The notes: generated from the sequence alone by a model not told the origin. A DNA stretch of 64,000 bases from Lacticaseibacillus mingshuiensis (GCF_016861785.1 NZ_BOLS01000005.1:1-64000), one strand, 5' to 3'. Shown: positions 40,578 to 51,276, counted from the stretch's first letter. Made by a program: numbers and translations.

Positions 40578-41007
40578 GTCGATAACATTCGAAGCGACCC
40601 AAGCAGGTTATGCGATCCAGATGATCGTCGAACGGCAGAGTCAGGACCTCTTGATACAGTTGATTGGCGGGGATGTACCGCATTATGGTGTGGTCACCAC
40701 CATCGACAGATTTAAGCAGATTCAGACCACTGCATTGCCAAGTCGACCGGGGCATCACCACCAGGAGGGTGTACTAACGCAGCGGGTAGCTACTTTGATT
40801 GCACCGGTCATTCAAAGGAATGCAGTGATCGTTTGTGGCGTGCATGTTAATTCGATCACAACGGTGCAAATGGCGGCGGCTAGCGAAATGACGAAGCAGT
40901 TGGCAGAACAATTGCGTGATTGGTTGATTGCCCATCCGGTGAAGAAACCAGTCGAGACTTATGCGGTCGGTCAACAGACAAGTGGTACGACGCGTTCCCA
41001 TACATGA
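40570..41007 (+). CDS. lpdD: LpdD-family subunit of gallate decarboxylase
   Basis: A 145-residue protein of the LpdD type (YclD-like), a third component found with UbiD and UbiX in non-oxidative decarboxylases. It is thought to help cofactor handling. Seen are YAIQMIVERQSQDLLIQLIGG, HYGVVTTIDR and a histidine-rich GHHHQEGVLT, which could bind a metal. It overlaps lpdB by eight bases. It is normal in size for the family with an unrelated polar tail. Confidence 0.88.
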   Translation: MTESITFEATQAGYAIQMIVERQSQDLLIQLIGGDVPHYGVVTTIDRFKQIQTTALPSRPGHHHQEGVLTQRVATLIAPVIQRNAVIVCGVHVNSITTVQMAAASEMTKQLAEQLRDWLIAHPVKKPVETYAVGQQTSGTTRSHT

Positions 41008-41060
41008 ACAGGTGTCGTTGCCCCTTCTTTCTCATTGCGCTGATCATCCCAAAAACATTA

Positions 41061-41102
41061 AACGGCGCACGAGGTTCAAAAAGCCTTGCGACGTCGTTTT
41101 TT
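41061..41102 (+). terminator. Terminator of the lpd operon
   Basis: AACGGCG-CACGAGG pairs imperfectly with CCTTGCG-CGTCGTT, followed by six T. The rest of 41008-41312 shows no gene. Confidence 0.65.
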
Positions 41103-41312
41103 CTTTGATGGGCAACTGCACGATTTGGGGCTCTTCAGAAATTCCTTCCAAGGATGCCAAGCCTCTATCTGATGGAAAAAACAGCCTTGTGCAGGCGTCA
41201 CTCAATCGAGTGGCGCTATTTTGGTGCAGTCACATAACGAGAACGCCCGCCCATCCCCGCGCCCCAACCCTGAGTGCTATACTGAGACATATTCATGCAG
41301 GAGGACAGGACA

Positions 41313-42344
41313 GTGGGAAAGAAAACGCGTGTTGGGTATTTTGATCTGTTGCGATTGATCGGGTGTTTGTTGGTGGTGGCTACACACGTCACGTCAAAAT
41401 ACATGGATCTGGGCATCGGAACGGCGAACTGGGCTGTGATGAATACGATCAACGGCTTCACCCGGGCAGCGGTGGTCCTGTTTATCATGATCAGTGGGGC
41501 CCTGTTTTTGGACCCGGCGCGGACGATCGAGCCACGCAAATTGCTTCGGCATAACGTGCTGCACCTCGCGTTGACCCTTGTGCTGTGGAACGTTTTGTAC
41601 GCCGCCATGGAGCTGGTGCTGACGCGAAACTGGACCACGGTGCGCGATACGCTGGTGCTCGGCCCATTTCATCTGTGGTTCCTGTACGTCCTGCTCGGCT
41701 GCTATCTTCTAGTGCCGGTACTGCGGCCTCTCACAAAGCAACCACATGTTGTGAATTGGCTGCTGGCGCTTGCCTTTATTTTCGTGGTGCTGCCGAGTAC
41801 GGTGGTCCCTCTCCTTCCGGCAAATAGTTTGCTGCAGCGGTTCTTTGCGGAATTTCATCTCGGTGGCGTCGGGCAACTGTGGTTCTATTTTCTGCTCGGC
41901 CATGCGCTGCACCACGCCCATTTCAGTCGGCGTCAAAGTGTGACATTGATCGGGCTTGGCCTGCTTGCGACGATCGGCATCGTGGTCGGCACCGCGGCGT
42001 TGTCACTGCCGGCGCATCATCTGGATCAGGCGTTTCAGGCCAACGCGGGGCTGCTGGTGTTGCTTCAAGCTTGCGGGTTGTTCGTGCTTGGCAAGCGGGT
42101 GTATGATCGCCAGCCGTCACGGTTTGTGGCGCTTTTCGCCGATCTTGCACTGCCAATCTACCTCGTCCATCCCGTGTTTCTCGGCCTGGTGCTCAAGCTG
42201 GGCTGGATCAAGCCGACGCTGTTGAGCTTTGTGGGCTGTTACTTGTTGATCTTCGCGGCCGCCTTTGTCTTCGCGCTCGGTTACCGGGTCTTTGATAATT
42301 GGCTGCGGCGGGTGACGCTGCCCGCCAAGCGATCCGTCGCATAA
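41313..42344 (+). CDS. Acyltransferase 3 family membrane protein
   Basis: A 343-residue protein of about ten membrane segments, of the OafA/YrhL-like acyltransferase-3 family. The signature is RVGYFDLLRLIGCLLVVATH near the start, with its histidine, and GPFHLWFLYVLLGCYLL near 125. Such proteins O-acetylate cell-wall or surface polymers. GTG at 41313 is chosen, since AGGAGG lies eight bases before it; an ATG 18 bases earlier would overlap that site. The next gene, also membrane-bound, begins 20 bases later. Confidence 0.85.
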   Translation: MGKKTRVGYFDLLRLIGCLLVVATHVTSKYMDLGIGTANWAVMNTINGFTRAAVVLFIMISGALFLDPARTIEPRKLLRHNVLHLALTLVLWNVLYAAMELVLTRNWTTVRDTLVLGPFHLWFLYVLLGCYLLVPVLRPLTKQPHVVNWLLALAFIFVVLPSTVVPLLPANSLLQRFFAEFHLGGVGQLWFYFLLGHALHHAHFSRRQSVTLIGLGLLATIGIVVGTAALSLPAHHLDQAFQANAGLLVLLQACGLFVLGKRVYDRQPSRFVALFADLALPIYLVHPVFLGLVLKLGWIKPTLLSFVGCYLLIFAAAFVFALGYRVFDNWLRRVTLPAKRSVA

Positions 42345-42363
42345 ACCTGAAGGAGATGCCACG

Positions 42364-43515
42364 ATGAATGTGAATCTGAATATCTATGCCTTTCCATTAA
42401 AAATGGCACTGCTTGTCTTTCCTTTTGTCGCCCTGATCATTGCCTTGCCGCTTTTGATCGTGCAGTATCGCCGGTATGGCAGTTTTTTGGCCTGGCGGGC
42501 GGTGGTGCTTTACAGTTTTATCTATTATTTGATCACGGCGTATTTCCTCGTGATCTTACCGTTACCGGATCCGGCAGCCGTCGCCAAACTCGTCAGCCCG
42601 CGGTATAACTTGATTCCGTTCAACGCGCTGCGCAATTTTCTGGACTACACTGTTTTTCGCATCGGCGATCCCAGCACGTGGCTTGCGGCGCTTAAGCAGC
42701 CTTGGTTTATTCAGCCGGCCTTTAACGTTGTCCTCACGCTGCCATTTGGGGTCTATCTGCGGTATTACTTCAAGCGGCCGTTGTGGCAGATCGCTGGGAT
42801 GGGATTTTTGCTCAGCCTGTTTTTCGAATTGACCCAGTTGTCGGGGCTGTATGGCATTTACCCGCGGCCTTACCGGATGTTCGACGTCGATGATCTGATC
42901 TTGAACACGACCGGCGCGTTTCTCGGCGGGGTGATCGCGCCGGTCTTGATGCGCGCGTTTCCGACTCGCGATGCGATGGATGAAAGAAGTGTGGCGAAGG
43001 GGCAACGTGTCACCTGGACACGGCGGCTGGTCGCGTTCATTCTCGATAATGGGCTGGTGTGGCCGTTAGTTGCGGGGGTGCTCGACCTGGCGCTGCGGCT
43101 GCTGGGGCTGGCGAATTCCAGCTGGCAGCCGGTGGCGGTGTGGGTGGTCGCCTTGGCGGTCGTGCATGTCCTGATGCCGCTGCTATTGCATGGCGCGACT
43201 TTGGGAATGCTGGTCGTCCGGCTGGCAATTGTGACGGTCGACGAGGCGCCGGCCAATGTTTGGCGGCTGGCGCTGCGTGCGGGACTGCTGTATTTGGTCA
43301 CACTGCAGAGTTGGCGCGGCTTTTTATGGGCGTTCACGGAGATCTACTCCTATGATCATCAAAGCCAGAGCAATTATATTTTATTGGTTGGTTTTGGCGT
43401 GGTCGCAGCCTTCACCATATTGAATTTCATCTGGAACCTGGTGATGCGGCACCACCGCTTTTTCTATGACGTATGGGCAGGCACCAAGCTCGTGGCGCGG
43501 CCAGCGAAAAAATAG
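42364..43515 (+). CDS. VanZ-RDD fusion membrane protein
   Basis: A 383-residue protein of two membrane domains. Residues 1-205 are VanZ-like (YNLIPFNALRNFLDY, FNVVLTLPFGVYLRYYF, FFELTQLSGLYGIY and FDVDDLILNTTGAFLGG). Residues about 220-380 are RDD-like (RRLVAFILDNGLVWPL, then GATLGMLVVRLAIV and FFYDVWAGTKLV). VanZ proteins give low-level glycopeptide tolerance in some bacteria, while RDD domains are thought to take part in transport. AAGGAG precedes the ATG. It is co-directional with the acyltransferase and the anchored protein, as one envelope operon. Confidence 0.85.
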   Translation: MNVNLNIYAFPLKMALLVFPFVALIIALPLLIVQYRRYGSFLAWRAVVLYSFIYYLITAYFLVILPLPDPAAVAKLVSPRYNLIPFNALRNFLDYTVFRIGDPSTWLAALKQPWFIQPAFNVVLTLPFGVYLRYYFKRPLWQIAGMGFLLSLFFELTQLSGLYGIYPRPYRMFDVDDLILNTTGAFLGGVIAPVLMRAFPTRDAMDERSVAKGQRVTWTRRLVAFILDNGLVWPLVAGVLDLALRLLGLANSSWQPVAVWVVALAVVHVLMPLLLHGATLGMLVVRLAIVTVDEAPANVWRLALRAGLLYLVTLQSWRGFLWAFTEIYSYDHQSQSNYILLVGFGVVAAFTILNFIWNLVMRHHRFFYDVWAGTKLVARPAKK

Positions 43516-43529
43516 CGAGGAGGGGCGCG

Positions 43530-44486
43530 ATGAAACGCAAAGTCAGATGGGGCCGGGTGGCAGTGGCACTGGCCATTTTGGCACTACTGATCAGTGGCGG
43601 CGGCTGGCTGGTCGCGCGCGGCCTCGCACATTCGGCCGGCACGAAGCAGGTGAGTCGCGCCTCTGAATCTGGTCGGCAGAAACAGATCGACGCGCCTTAT
43701 GCGGTGACGCTGGCCTCAGAGATGACCTTTTTGCGCCCTGATGCGACCAGCGCGCCACTGGAAATTTTCATTCACGCGAAAAACGAGGGGCGGGTCACGC
43801 TGACGACAGCCACGCCGCATCACGCCAGCTCGCCGGCCACGTCAAAAGACGCCACCACTTTGCTGGACCTAACGCCGCATGCCGGTACGGTGGCAAATGT
43901 GGCCACCAAAACGCTGCAGGTTCAAGTTGATGGCAAGCGCCGGACGATCAAGGTGAATACGCGACTCACGCTGAAAAATGGGGCACACTATTTTCTGACC
44001 CGCGATGACAAGGGGACAATCGGGTTGATCAAGCAGGACAAATCGACCCAGGTGGCCTATCTGCAGCAGACCAATGACCGCGCGCTCTTGAAACAGGCGC
44101 TGTGGGGCCGGGGCTTTTCGATCGGCCCGACCCGCTACAACGGCGAATCGATCAACACGGCCATGGATCAGGATCGTGCGCCGCAAAACACGGTGGCCGA
44201 TAATACCCGCCTGGGCGTGTTCAGCGATGGCCAGCATGTCCGCGTGACGGCGCTGGGCGCGGGCTCCCCAGGCTGGGAGGGCACGTACCGGCTGACGAGC
44301 AAGACGCTGACAATCAAGTTCTCAACCGGCGCGGTGGCGTCGCAGTTTCGTTTTTCCTATACCTTTGAAAAAGGGCGGTTGCAACTTGCCCCACTTGCGA
44401 CTCAGGACCGGGCGGGAAATACGCTGACCTGGCGTTTTGCCCTGGATGAGGACGGACTCCTGGCCGCGCAACGACCGCTGGCATGA
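43530..44486 (+). CDS. Membrane-anchored extracytoplasmic protein, unknown
   Basis: A 318-residue protein with one N-terminal membrane anchor (VAVALAILALLISGGGWLVA, residues about 10-30) after a basic start, then a soluble domain of about 285 residues rich in Thr and beta-type segments (LTLKNGAHYFLTRDDKGT). GAGGAGG lies before ATG 43530, 14 bases after the VanZ-RDD gene. No catalytic motif is seen. It resembles exported lactobacillus-specific proteins that work with envelope enzymes, and context suggests a partner for its two neighbours. Confidence 0.7.
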   Translation: MKRKVRWGRVAVALAILALLISGGGWLVARGLAHSAGTKQVSRASESGRQKQIDAPYAVTLASEMTFLRPDATSAPLEIFIHAKNEGRVTLTTATPHHASSPATSKDATTLLDLTPHAGTVANVATKTLQVQVDGKRRTIKVNTRLTLKNGAHYFLTRDDKGTIGLIKQDKSTQVAYLQQTNDRALLKQALWGRGFSIGPTRYNGESINTAMDQDRAPQNTVADNTRLGVFSDGQHVRVTALGAGSPGWEGTYRLTSKTLTIKFSTGAVASQFRFSYTFEKGRLQLAPLATQDRAGNTLTWRFALDEDGLLAAQRPLA

Positions 44487-44581
44487 GTGGGCCACGCCGA
44501 TCGTTGTGACAAAGAAGACAAGTTAGATGCAAACGGTCTGCATCTTTGGTAGTGTTGCACTGAGAAAGCGAGGCGAGACAC

Positions 44582-45289
44582 TTGGCAAAAAGCAAACTGC
44601 GTGGCCTGACCTGGCTGCTCGGCGGACTGATCGCGCTGACGATGCTATTTGACCTTGGGTTTCGCCTGGATTATACCAATGGGACTTCGATGAGCCCGAC
44701 CCTTCATGATGGCCAGATTCTCGTGGTGGCGCGGCAACGCACCGTCGATGCCCTGCATTTGGGCTATCATCGCAAGGACATCGTGGTGATCAAAAACGAG
44801 CGCGCCTTGCCTGGTGCGGCACCCGGCACGCTGTTGGTCAAGCGGCTGATCGGGATGCCGGGAGACCTGGTCGGCATCAGTCGCCGGGTCGTCTACATTA
44901 ATGCCGAACCGCTGAGCGAACCGTATGTTTATTATCATATGAATAACTTGAAGTACCCATATGATGCGGTGCCAAATGGCGGGGCCCAGTTCAGCAGTGC
45001 CCATTTCCTCCACAGCAATTTTTTGACGAAAAACAGTTACTTTGTGCTCGGTGACAATCGGCCGAGCTCCGCGGATTCGCGGTGGTTCGGCCCGATCAAG
45101 AAGCGGCAGTTGCAAGGTAAGGTGCTGTGGGCGACGCCGCTGAATTATCATTTCTGGCCGAGCCGGCTGTTGGGGGAGTTGATCGCGTATTTTCCAGTGA
45201 TGGGAATGCTACTGATCGTCGGACTGAATTGGCTACGCTACCTGCGAGCGCAACGGACAGCACGGGATATGTTTCACGTGAAACCATAA
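44582..45289 (+). CDS. lepB: Signal peptidase I
   Basis: A 235-residue type I signal peptidase that cuts signal peptides from exported proteins at the outer face of the membrane. An anchor lies at 10-25. The catalytic Ser is in NGTSMSPTL near 36 and Lys in LLVKRLIGMPGD near 81. LGDNRPSSADSRWFGPI is the family box E. An extra C-terminal hydrophobic segment is present. The start is TTG with GCGAGG upstream. The last six codons overlap a parS-like palindrome, so the protein ends MFHVKP. Lactobacilli often have several such peptidases. Confidence 0.92.
   Translation: MAKSKLRGLTWLLGGLIALTMLFDLGFRLDYTNGTSMSPTLHDGQILVVARQRTVDALHLGYHRKDIVVIKNERALPGAAPGTLLVKRLIGMPGDLVGISRRVVYINAEPLSEPYVYYHMNNLKYPYDAVPNGGAQFSSAHFLHSNFLTKNSYFVLGDNRPSSADSRWFGPIKKRQLQGKVLWATPLNYHFWPSRLLGELIAYFPVMGMLLIVGLNWLRYLRAQRTARDMFHVKP
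45270..45285. other. parS-like site inside the end of lepB
   Basis: TGTTTCACGTGAAACC matches the ParB site at 15 of 16 bases. It covers the codons for MFHVK. parS sites cluster around the chromosome origin in Firmicutes, which agrees with gdpP-rplI-dnaB nearby. Confidence 0.7.
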
Positions 45290-45295
45290 ACTGAG

Positions 45296-45322
45296 GATCC
45301 TGCAAATGCGGGATTCTTTTTT
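45296..45322 (+). terminator. Terminator of lepB
   Basis: ATCCTGCA pairs with TGCGGGAT (one G-U), followed by TCTTTTTT. Confidence 0.75.
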
Positions 45323-45378
45323 CTTCCATTATTGTCACATGATGGCAAAGCTTTGACGGTATGGTATTCTGAGCAAAG

Positions 45379-46314
45379 ATGAAAGAGGAGGTGGGCACGA
45401 CGGCTATTTTGACAGTTCAAGACTTGAATAAGTCATTTGGCGGACATCAGGTGCTACATGGGGTCGATTTTGCCCTGGGGGAAGGCCATGTTGTGGGCTT
45501 GGTCGGGCCAAACGGCGCAGGAAAAAGTACGATCATGAAGGCGGTGTTGGGCCTCATTCCAACAGATGGCGGGACGATCACGATCGGGGATAAGCCGGTC
45601 TCGATCACCAGTCACCAGGCACTCAAAGACGTGGGCGCCTTGATCGAATATCCGGGCATCTACCCATTTTTGACCGGTCGACAGCATTTGGAACTTTATG
45701 CGGCCAGGCATCACCGCGCGCAAAATATCACCAGCATCGTTGAGGCGTTGGGGATGACCAAATACATCAACGTCAGCGCCAAGAGCTACTCTCTGGGGAT
45801 GAAACAAAAATTGGGAATCGCCCAAGCGCTGGTCGACCATCCAAAACTTGTGATCTTGGATGAGCCTATGAATGGCCTGGATCCGCAGGCGGTCAAGGAC
45901 CTGCGTGATATCATTCGCAAGCGGGCGGCTGATGGCACGAGTTTCTTGATCTCCAGTCACATCTTGAGCGAGCTTGAAAAAGTGGCGGATGATGTGCTGG
46001 TCCTCAATCACGGGCATATCGTGCAGGAAAGTAGTATGGCGGCGCTGGCTGACGCAGGTGGGGCGGTTTACCGCATTGCGACCGCAGACGATGAAGCGGC
46101 CGTGGCGGCGTTGGCCGTGGCTGATGTGACGGTGAGCCGCACGCCAGCGGGGCTGATTCTGCGCGAGACTGGGCCGGATGTGTTAAATACGGCGCTGGCG
46201 GCACTGGTTGGGCGTAGTATTCAGATCAGATCGATCGAACACGTCCATCGCGATCTTGAGACCTCGTTTTTGGATATGGTCGCAGGCGACGGAAAAGAGG
46301 CAAGCCACAAATGA
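45379..46314 (+). CDS. ABC transporter ATP-binding protein (BcrA-like)
   Basis: A 311-residue ATPase. Walker A is LVGPNGAGKSTIMKAV near residue 40, the signature is SYSLGMKQKLGIAQAL near 135, Walker B is LVILDEPMNGLDPQA near 155 and the switch histidine is in ISSHILSEL. The C-terminal extension (about 215-310) is typical of the bacitracin-type exporters. ATG 45379 has no clear RBS. A TGGTATTCT extended -10 lies just before, so the transcript may begin almost at the ATG. It pairs with the permease that overlaps its end. Confidence 0.92.
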   Translation: MKEEVGTTAILTVQDLNKSFGGHQVLHGVDFALGEGHVVGLVGPNGAGKSTIMKAVLGLIPTDGGTITIGDKPVSITSHQALKDVGALIEYPGIYPFLTGRQHLELYAARHHRAQNITSIVEALGMTKYINVSAKSYSLGMKQKLGIAQALVDHPKLVILDEPMNGLDPQAVKDLRDIIRKRAADGTSFLISSHILSELEKVADDVLVLNHGHIVQESSMAALADAGGAVYRIATADDEAAVAALAVADVTVSRTPAGLILRETGPDVLNTALAALVGRSIQIRSIEHVHRDLETSFLDMVAGDGKEASHK

Positions 46315-47087
46315 AAACATTGATCGGTCAAGAGTTATATAAGCTGGCTCACCGCAAAGGCACGTGGGTCGGCTTGGGCGTTGTGGTCTTGTTCCAGATC
46401 GCGTGGGCGTTGGTCGTGGCCAAAGCAGCCGAGCTCATGTCGGTCCCTGATTCGATGATCGGCAACTATGGCGGCAACAGTCTATTGATTTTTGTGATGA
46501 TCGCCAGCACCGCCGGTATTATCTCAAGTGAATTCCAATATGGGACGATCAAACAGTTGTTGTACCGGCAGTATTACCGCAGCCAAGTTTTCGTGTCCAA
46601 GGTCTGCGCCTTGTTGATTCAGGCATTGGTGCTCAAGGCGGTGGCGATCGTGGTTGGCTTTGGCATGACGCTGGTCACACCGGCCCTGAACGCGAAGGTC
46701 GACTTGATGGGGACGTATGAAAAACAGCCATTCATGAATGCCTATTGGCTGGCGCAGGCGGGGAACCTGCTGACGATGCTGCTGATCTTGAGTTTCGTTC
46801 TGTTGGTCTCGACGATCTTGAAAACCAATGCCGCCGCGATCGCCGCGGGCTTCATCGGCTATTTGGTCGCGTATGTGGCCTCGGTGACGCTTTTGGCCGC
46901 GATCGCCCAGTGGCACTGGGTCAAATGGAATCCGTTGACGTTCATGTTGACTGAGACCCAGATCCTGTCGCCATCCTATGCGAAAGCGACGCTGTTGAGC
47001 ACACCGCAGATGCTGACTGGGTCGGTTGTTTACACCTTGCTGTTTGGCGTGCTGGCTTATCTGAGTTTTCGGCGGCGTAGCGTTTAA
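46311..47087 (+). CDS. ABC transporter permease (BcrB/ABC-2 type)
   Basis: A 258-residue protein of six membrane segments (VGLGVVVLFQIAWALVV, SLLIFVMIASTAGIISSEF, TLLAAIAQWHWVKWNPLTF). The cytoplasmic stretch EFQYGTIKQLLYRQYYRSQV is typical of ABC-2 permeases paired with BcrA-like ATPases. It overlaps the ATPase stop by four bases (ATGA). The pair probably exports peptides, antibiotics or lipids. The substrate is unknown. Confidence 0.88.
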   Translation: MKTLIGQELYKLAHRKGTWVGLGVVVLFQIAWALVVAKAAELMSVPDSMIGNYGGNSLLIFVMIASTAGIISSEFQYGTIKQLLYRQYYRSQVFVSKVCALLIQALVLKAVAIVVGFGMTLVTPALNAKVDLMGTYEKQPFMNAYWLAQAGNLLTMLLILSFVLLVSTILKTNAAAIAAGFIGYLVAYVASVTLLAAIAQWHWVKWNPLTFMLTETQILSPSYAKATLLSTPQMLTGSVVYTLLFGVLAYLSFRRRSV

Positions 47088-47099
47088 TCTTTTCTTCGT

Positions 47100-47385
47100 G
47101 CATCCCGCGGGCCTCCGCACCCTTTTGCAGTTGGGCTTCGCCGAGCAGGGGTGGGGCATTTAGCTGACCTAGGCACTCGCTGGCAGGGGGCGCCATCAAG
47201 CACCCAGGCCGAGCTAACTGCCCACCCCTAAGCGCTCGGCTACGCACCCTTTTCAGTTGGGCTTCGGGCCGCATGGTGGGGACATCTAACTGTCTTGTGC
47301 ACTCGGTGGCCCAGTGCGCCACCAAGCGCGCAAGCCAAGTTCGCTGCCCCACCATCCCGCGGGCCTCCGCACCCTTTTTCTTTTC
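47100..47385. repeat. Palindromic intergenic repeat, copy B
   Basis: Two large hairpins: about 47144-47240 (GAGCAGGGGTGGGG to CCCACCCCT-x-GCTC) and about 47266-47368 (GGGCCGCATGGTGGGG to CCCCACCATCCCGCGGGCC). Flanking words CGCGGGCCTCCGCACCCTTTT occur twice. It is closest to copies A and E and fills the gap after the ABC permease. Confidence 0.8.
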
Positions 47386-47445
47386 CTATCTCTGTTGTGG
47401 TGTTGAATGCGCTACAATGGAGGGAGAAGAAAGTGAGGGATGGCC

Positions 47446-47793
47446 ATGGCAGGAGAAGTGAAACGCTACACGGTCCTCAATGAGGCAGGCGAGTTTTTGG
47501 AGACAGATAACTTGTTGTTGCTGCCTGCATGGACGACCGATCTGCAGCGCATGTGGCTGACATACAGCCGAGTAGAGGCGACCCGGGTGGCGAAGCAGGC
47601 AGACGGCACCGCTTGTGTGCTGACGTTCACGCCGCTAGTCGCAGAGACCGAAGATCCATACGGCCGTGGATTGCCAGTCGCCGTTCAGCGCCAAGCCATC
47701 ACGCTTCATGAGCAGGGGCTGACGTATCGCCAGATCGCCAAGCTTCTCAGCATCTCGAAGTCGACGGTCGGAAATATTATTCATCGCAAATAA
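47446..47793 (+). CDS. Small helix-turn-helix protein
   Basis: A 115-residue protein with an unrecognised N-terminal part (EVKRYTVLNEAGEFLETDN) and a C-terminal resolvase/HTH_38-like helix-turn-helix (LPVAVQRQAITLHEQGLTY, then RQIAKLLSISKSTVGNII). ATG at 47446 is chosen over 47440 because GAGGG lies six bases upstream. It is monocistronic and ends in a terminator shared with the acetyltransferase gene. It may be a DNA-binding regulator specific to lactobacilli. The target is unknown. Confidence 0.7.
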   Translation: MAGEVKRYTVLNEAGEFLETDNLLLLPAWTTDLQRMWLTYSRVEATRVAKQADGTACVLTFTPLVAETEDPYGRGLPVAVQRQAITLHEQGLTYRQIAKLLSISKSTVGNIIHRK

Positions 47794-47834
47794 AAATAGG
47801 CACTGGCCGCCGCTGACGACCAATGCCTATTTTT
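47792..47834. terminator. Bidirectional terminator
   Basis: AAAAATAGGCA and TGCCTATTTTT form a perfect stem between converging genes, with A and T runs on the two sides. Confidence 0.9.
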
Positions 47835-47840
47835 ATTGCC

Positions 47841-48380
47841 TTAAAATTCCGACTTGAGGAGGGACCAGACGTGGCCATCATGTGCCCCGTCTGCCAGAAG
47901 CTCATTTGCCCGCAGCGTGCCATCCAGGTGAAACCCAGCATGCTCAGCAACCGCATTGCTGGTGTGGTTGTCGACTGCCGCCTCGATGGTGATCTTGTTG
48001 AGCGCGTACTCATCAAAGCCCAACCGACAAAGGCCACGGACGGCTTGGGTCATCACACCGCGCCCCCGGAATTGGCGGCCGAGCCAATAGCCGATATCGG
48101 CGCTTTGGCTCAGCTCATGAAAGCCATTGAAACTGATCATGCCGGCCGGGGCGTTGCCGACCCAGATCACGGTGTTGAGCGATGTCCCTTGGGCAAAATG
48201 GCTGAGCACCGATTGGAGAAAGGCGGTCTCATCTTGTGGTGAGCGTAAGGTGTCCACCCACGGCAACCAGCGCCCCAGTTCGTCGCGATCCGCATCGATC
48301 AAAGTGGACAAGGCAGACGCGTCGATCAGTGGCCGAGGCAAAGCCAACTTCAATTGATCGTTGATCGAATATGAAAACAA
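47841..48380 (-). CDS. GNAT acetyltransferase (RimJ/RimL type)
   Basis: A 179-residue acetyltransferase. The acetyl-CoA loop is YWLGRQFRGRGVMTQAVRGL near 105, after the beta strand AGMISFNGFHELSQSADIG, and NHTSNAVAEHAGFHLDGTLR is the family end motif. It resembles RimJ/RimL enzymes, which acetylate N-termini of ribosomal and other proteins. TTG at 48380 is chosen, since AGGGAGG sits seven bases upstream; a longer frame to 48401 would span that RBS. Confidence 0.88.
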   Translation of the reverse strand: MFSYSINDQLKLALPRPLIDASALSTLIDADRDELGRWLPWVDTLRSPQDETAFLQSVLSHFAQGTSLNTVIWVGNAPAGMISFNGFHELSQSADIGYWLGRQFRGRGVMTQAVRGLCRLGFDEYALNKITIEAAVDNHTSNAVAEHAGFHLDGTLRANELLADGAHDGHVWSLLKSEF

Positions 48381-48427
48381 AATAAGACCTCCCTTTACCA
48401 ACGTTTATCCCAATTGAAAAACGTGTC

Positions 48428-49171
48428 TCATAACTCATGCGTAAACGTGTCAAGCGATCGATCCCAGAACCGCCATTCGTGATCGCCTTCGCTGAAGGAA
48501 CCGGTGATCTCAAGACCAAGCTGGCGGCCGCGTGAGACAAAGTTCTGGCTCATCGGCAACAGGCCATCACTCGTCCCGCAAAAGACATGAATCGTTAAGC
48601 TTTGCCCCTGCGCATTTTCGAGCAAAGACAGTGGATTCAATTCTCCAGTCAGGCGGGCGGCGTCACCGTAGAGGAACGGGAACTCGTGTTGTTGTTCTGC
48701 GGAAACCTGATTTGCGCGCAGGCTGGTGTCGAGAACGCCTGACAGCAGGTCCACGTGGCTGTAACGCTCTGGATGGGTGAGGGCGATGCGGGCCGCCCCG
48801 TAGCCGCCCATGGAGATCCCGGCAATATGATTGAGCGCCTTCTCATTGGAGAGTCCAAGTAGTAGGTGAAGGTAGTGCGGCAACTCCTCACTGACGAGGG
48901 TGAAGTAATTTTGCCCGTGAATATCGTCGAGGTAAAAACTCCGCCCGGCACTTGGCATCACAACGACCAGCCCAGTTTCCTGGGCGTAAAGCTCCAGTTT
49001 GGATAGGCGCAGTGGCGCACTGCCATCATCTGATAAGCCATGCAGCATCCAGAGCACCGGCGTCTCGCTGAGCGGTTTGCCGGCGATGCGAATCTCGTCG
49101 GGCACGATGATGTTGACCAAGGTACTCATTTGTAGCGCGGATGAGTAATAATCGAGTTGCATCAAAGCCAT
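48428..49171 (-). CDS. Esterase (EstA/tributyrin esterase type)
   Basis: A 247-residue alpha/beta hydrolase of the esterase-D/FrmB type. Seen are PVLWMLHGLSDD (oxyanion region), the nucleophile in IAGISMGGYGAARIAL near residue 120, an aspartate in VFCGTSDGLLPMS and the histidine in FSEGDHEWRFW. In lactic acid bacteria EstA-like enzymes hydrolyse short-chain esters and help form flavour esters. AGGAGG precedes the ATG. It is in the cytoplasm (no signal peptide). It may be co-transcribed with the GNAT gene before it, though a parS-like site separates them. Confidence 0.88.
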   Translation of the reverse strand: MALMQLDYYSSALQMSTLVNIIVPDEIRIAGKPLSETPVLWMLHGLSDDGSAPLRLSKLELYAQETGLVVVMPSAGRSFYLDDIHGQNYFTLVSEELPHYLHLLLGLSNEKALNHIAGISMGGYGAARIALTHPERYSHVDLLSGVLDTSLRANQVSAEQQHEFPFLYGDAARLTGELNPLSLLENAQGQSLTIHVFCGTSDGLLPMSQNFVSRGRQLGLEITGSFSEGDHEWRFWDRSLDTFTHEL

Positions 49172-49186
49172 GTCGATTCCTCCTTT

Positions 49187-49202
49187 AGTTTCACGTGAAA
49201 CT
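49187..49202. other. parS-like palindrome between esterase and GNAT genes
   Basis: AGTTTCACGTGAAACT is a perfect palindrome matching the ParB site at 14 of 16 bases (outer bases differ). It lies in a 33-base gap. Confidence 0.6.
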
Positions 49203-49204
49203 TA

Positions 49205-51177
<1,973 letters not shown>

Positions 51178-51276
51178 CTATCAGTGGTCTCGCGTTTATT
51201 GTACGCCGGCGGGGAAAGGGGCAACAGCTTGGATGCAAAAAAGGGACCCGCTGATCAGCGAGTCGCCAATTGCATT

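Noticed and set aside
41295-41312. ATG at 41295 as start of the acyltransferase
   Set aside because: It would leave the AGGAGG at 41299-41304 inside the coding part. GTG at 41313 has ideal spacing from it.
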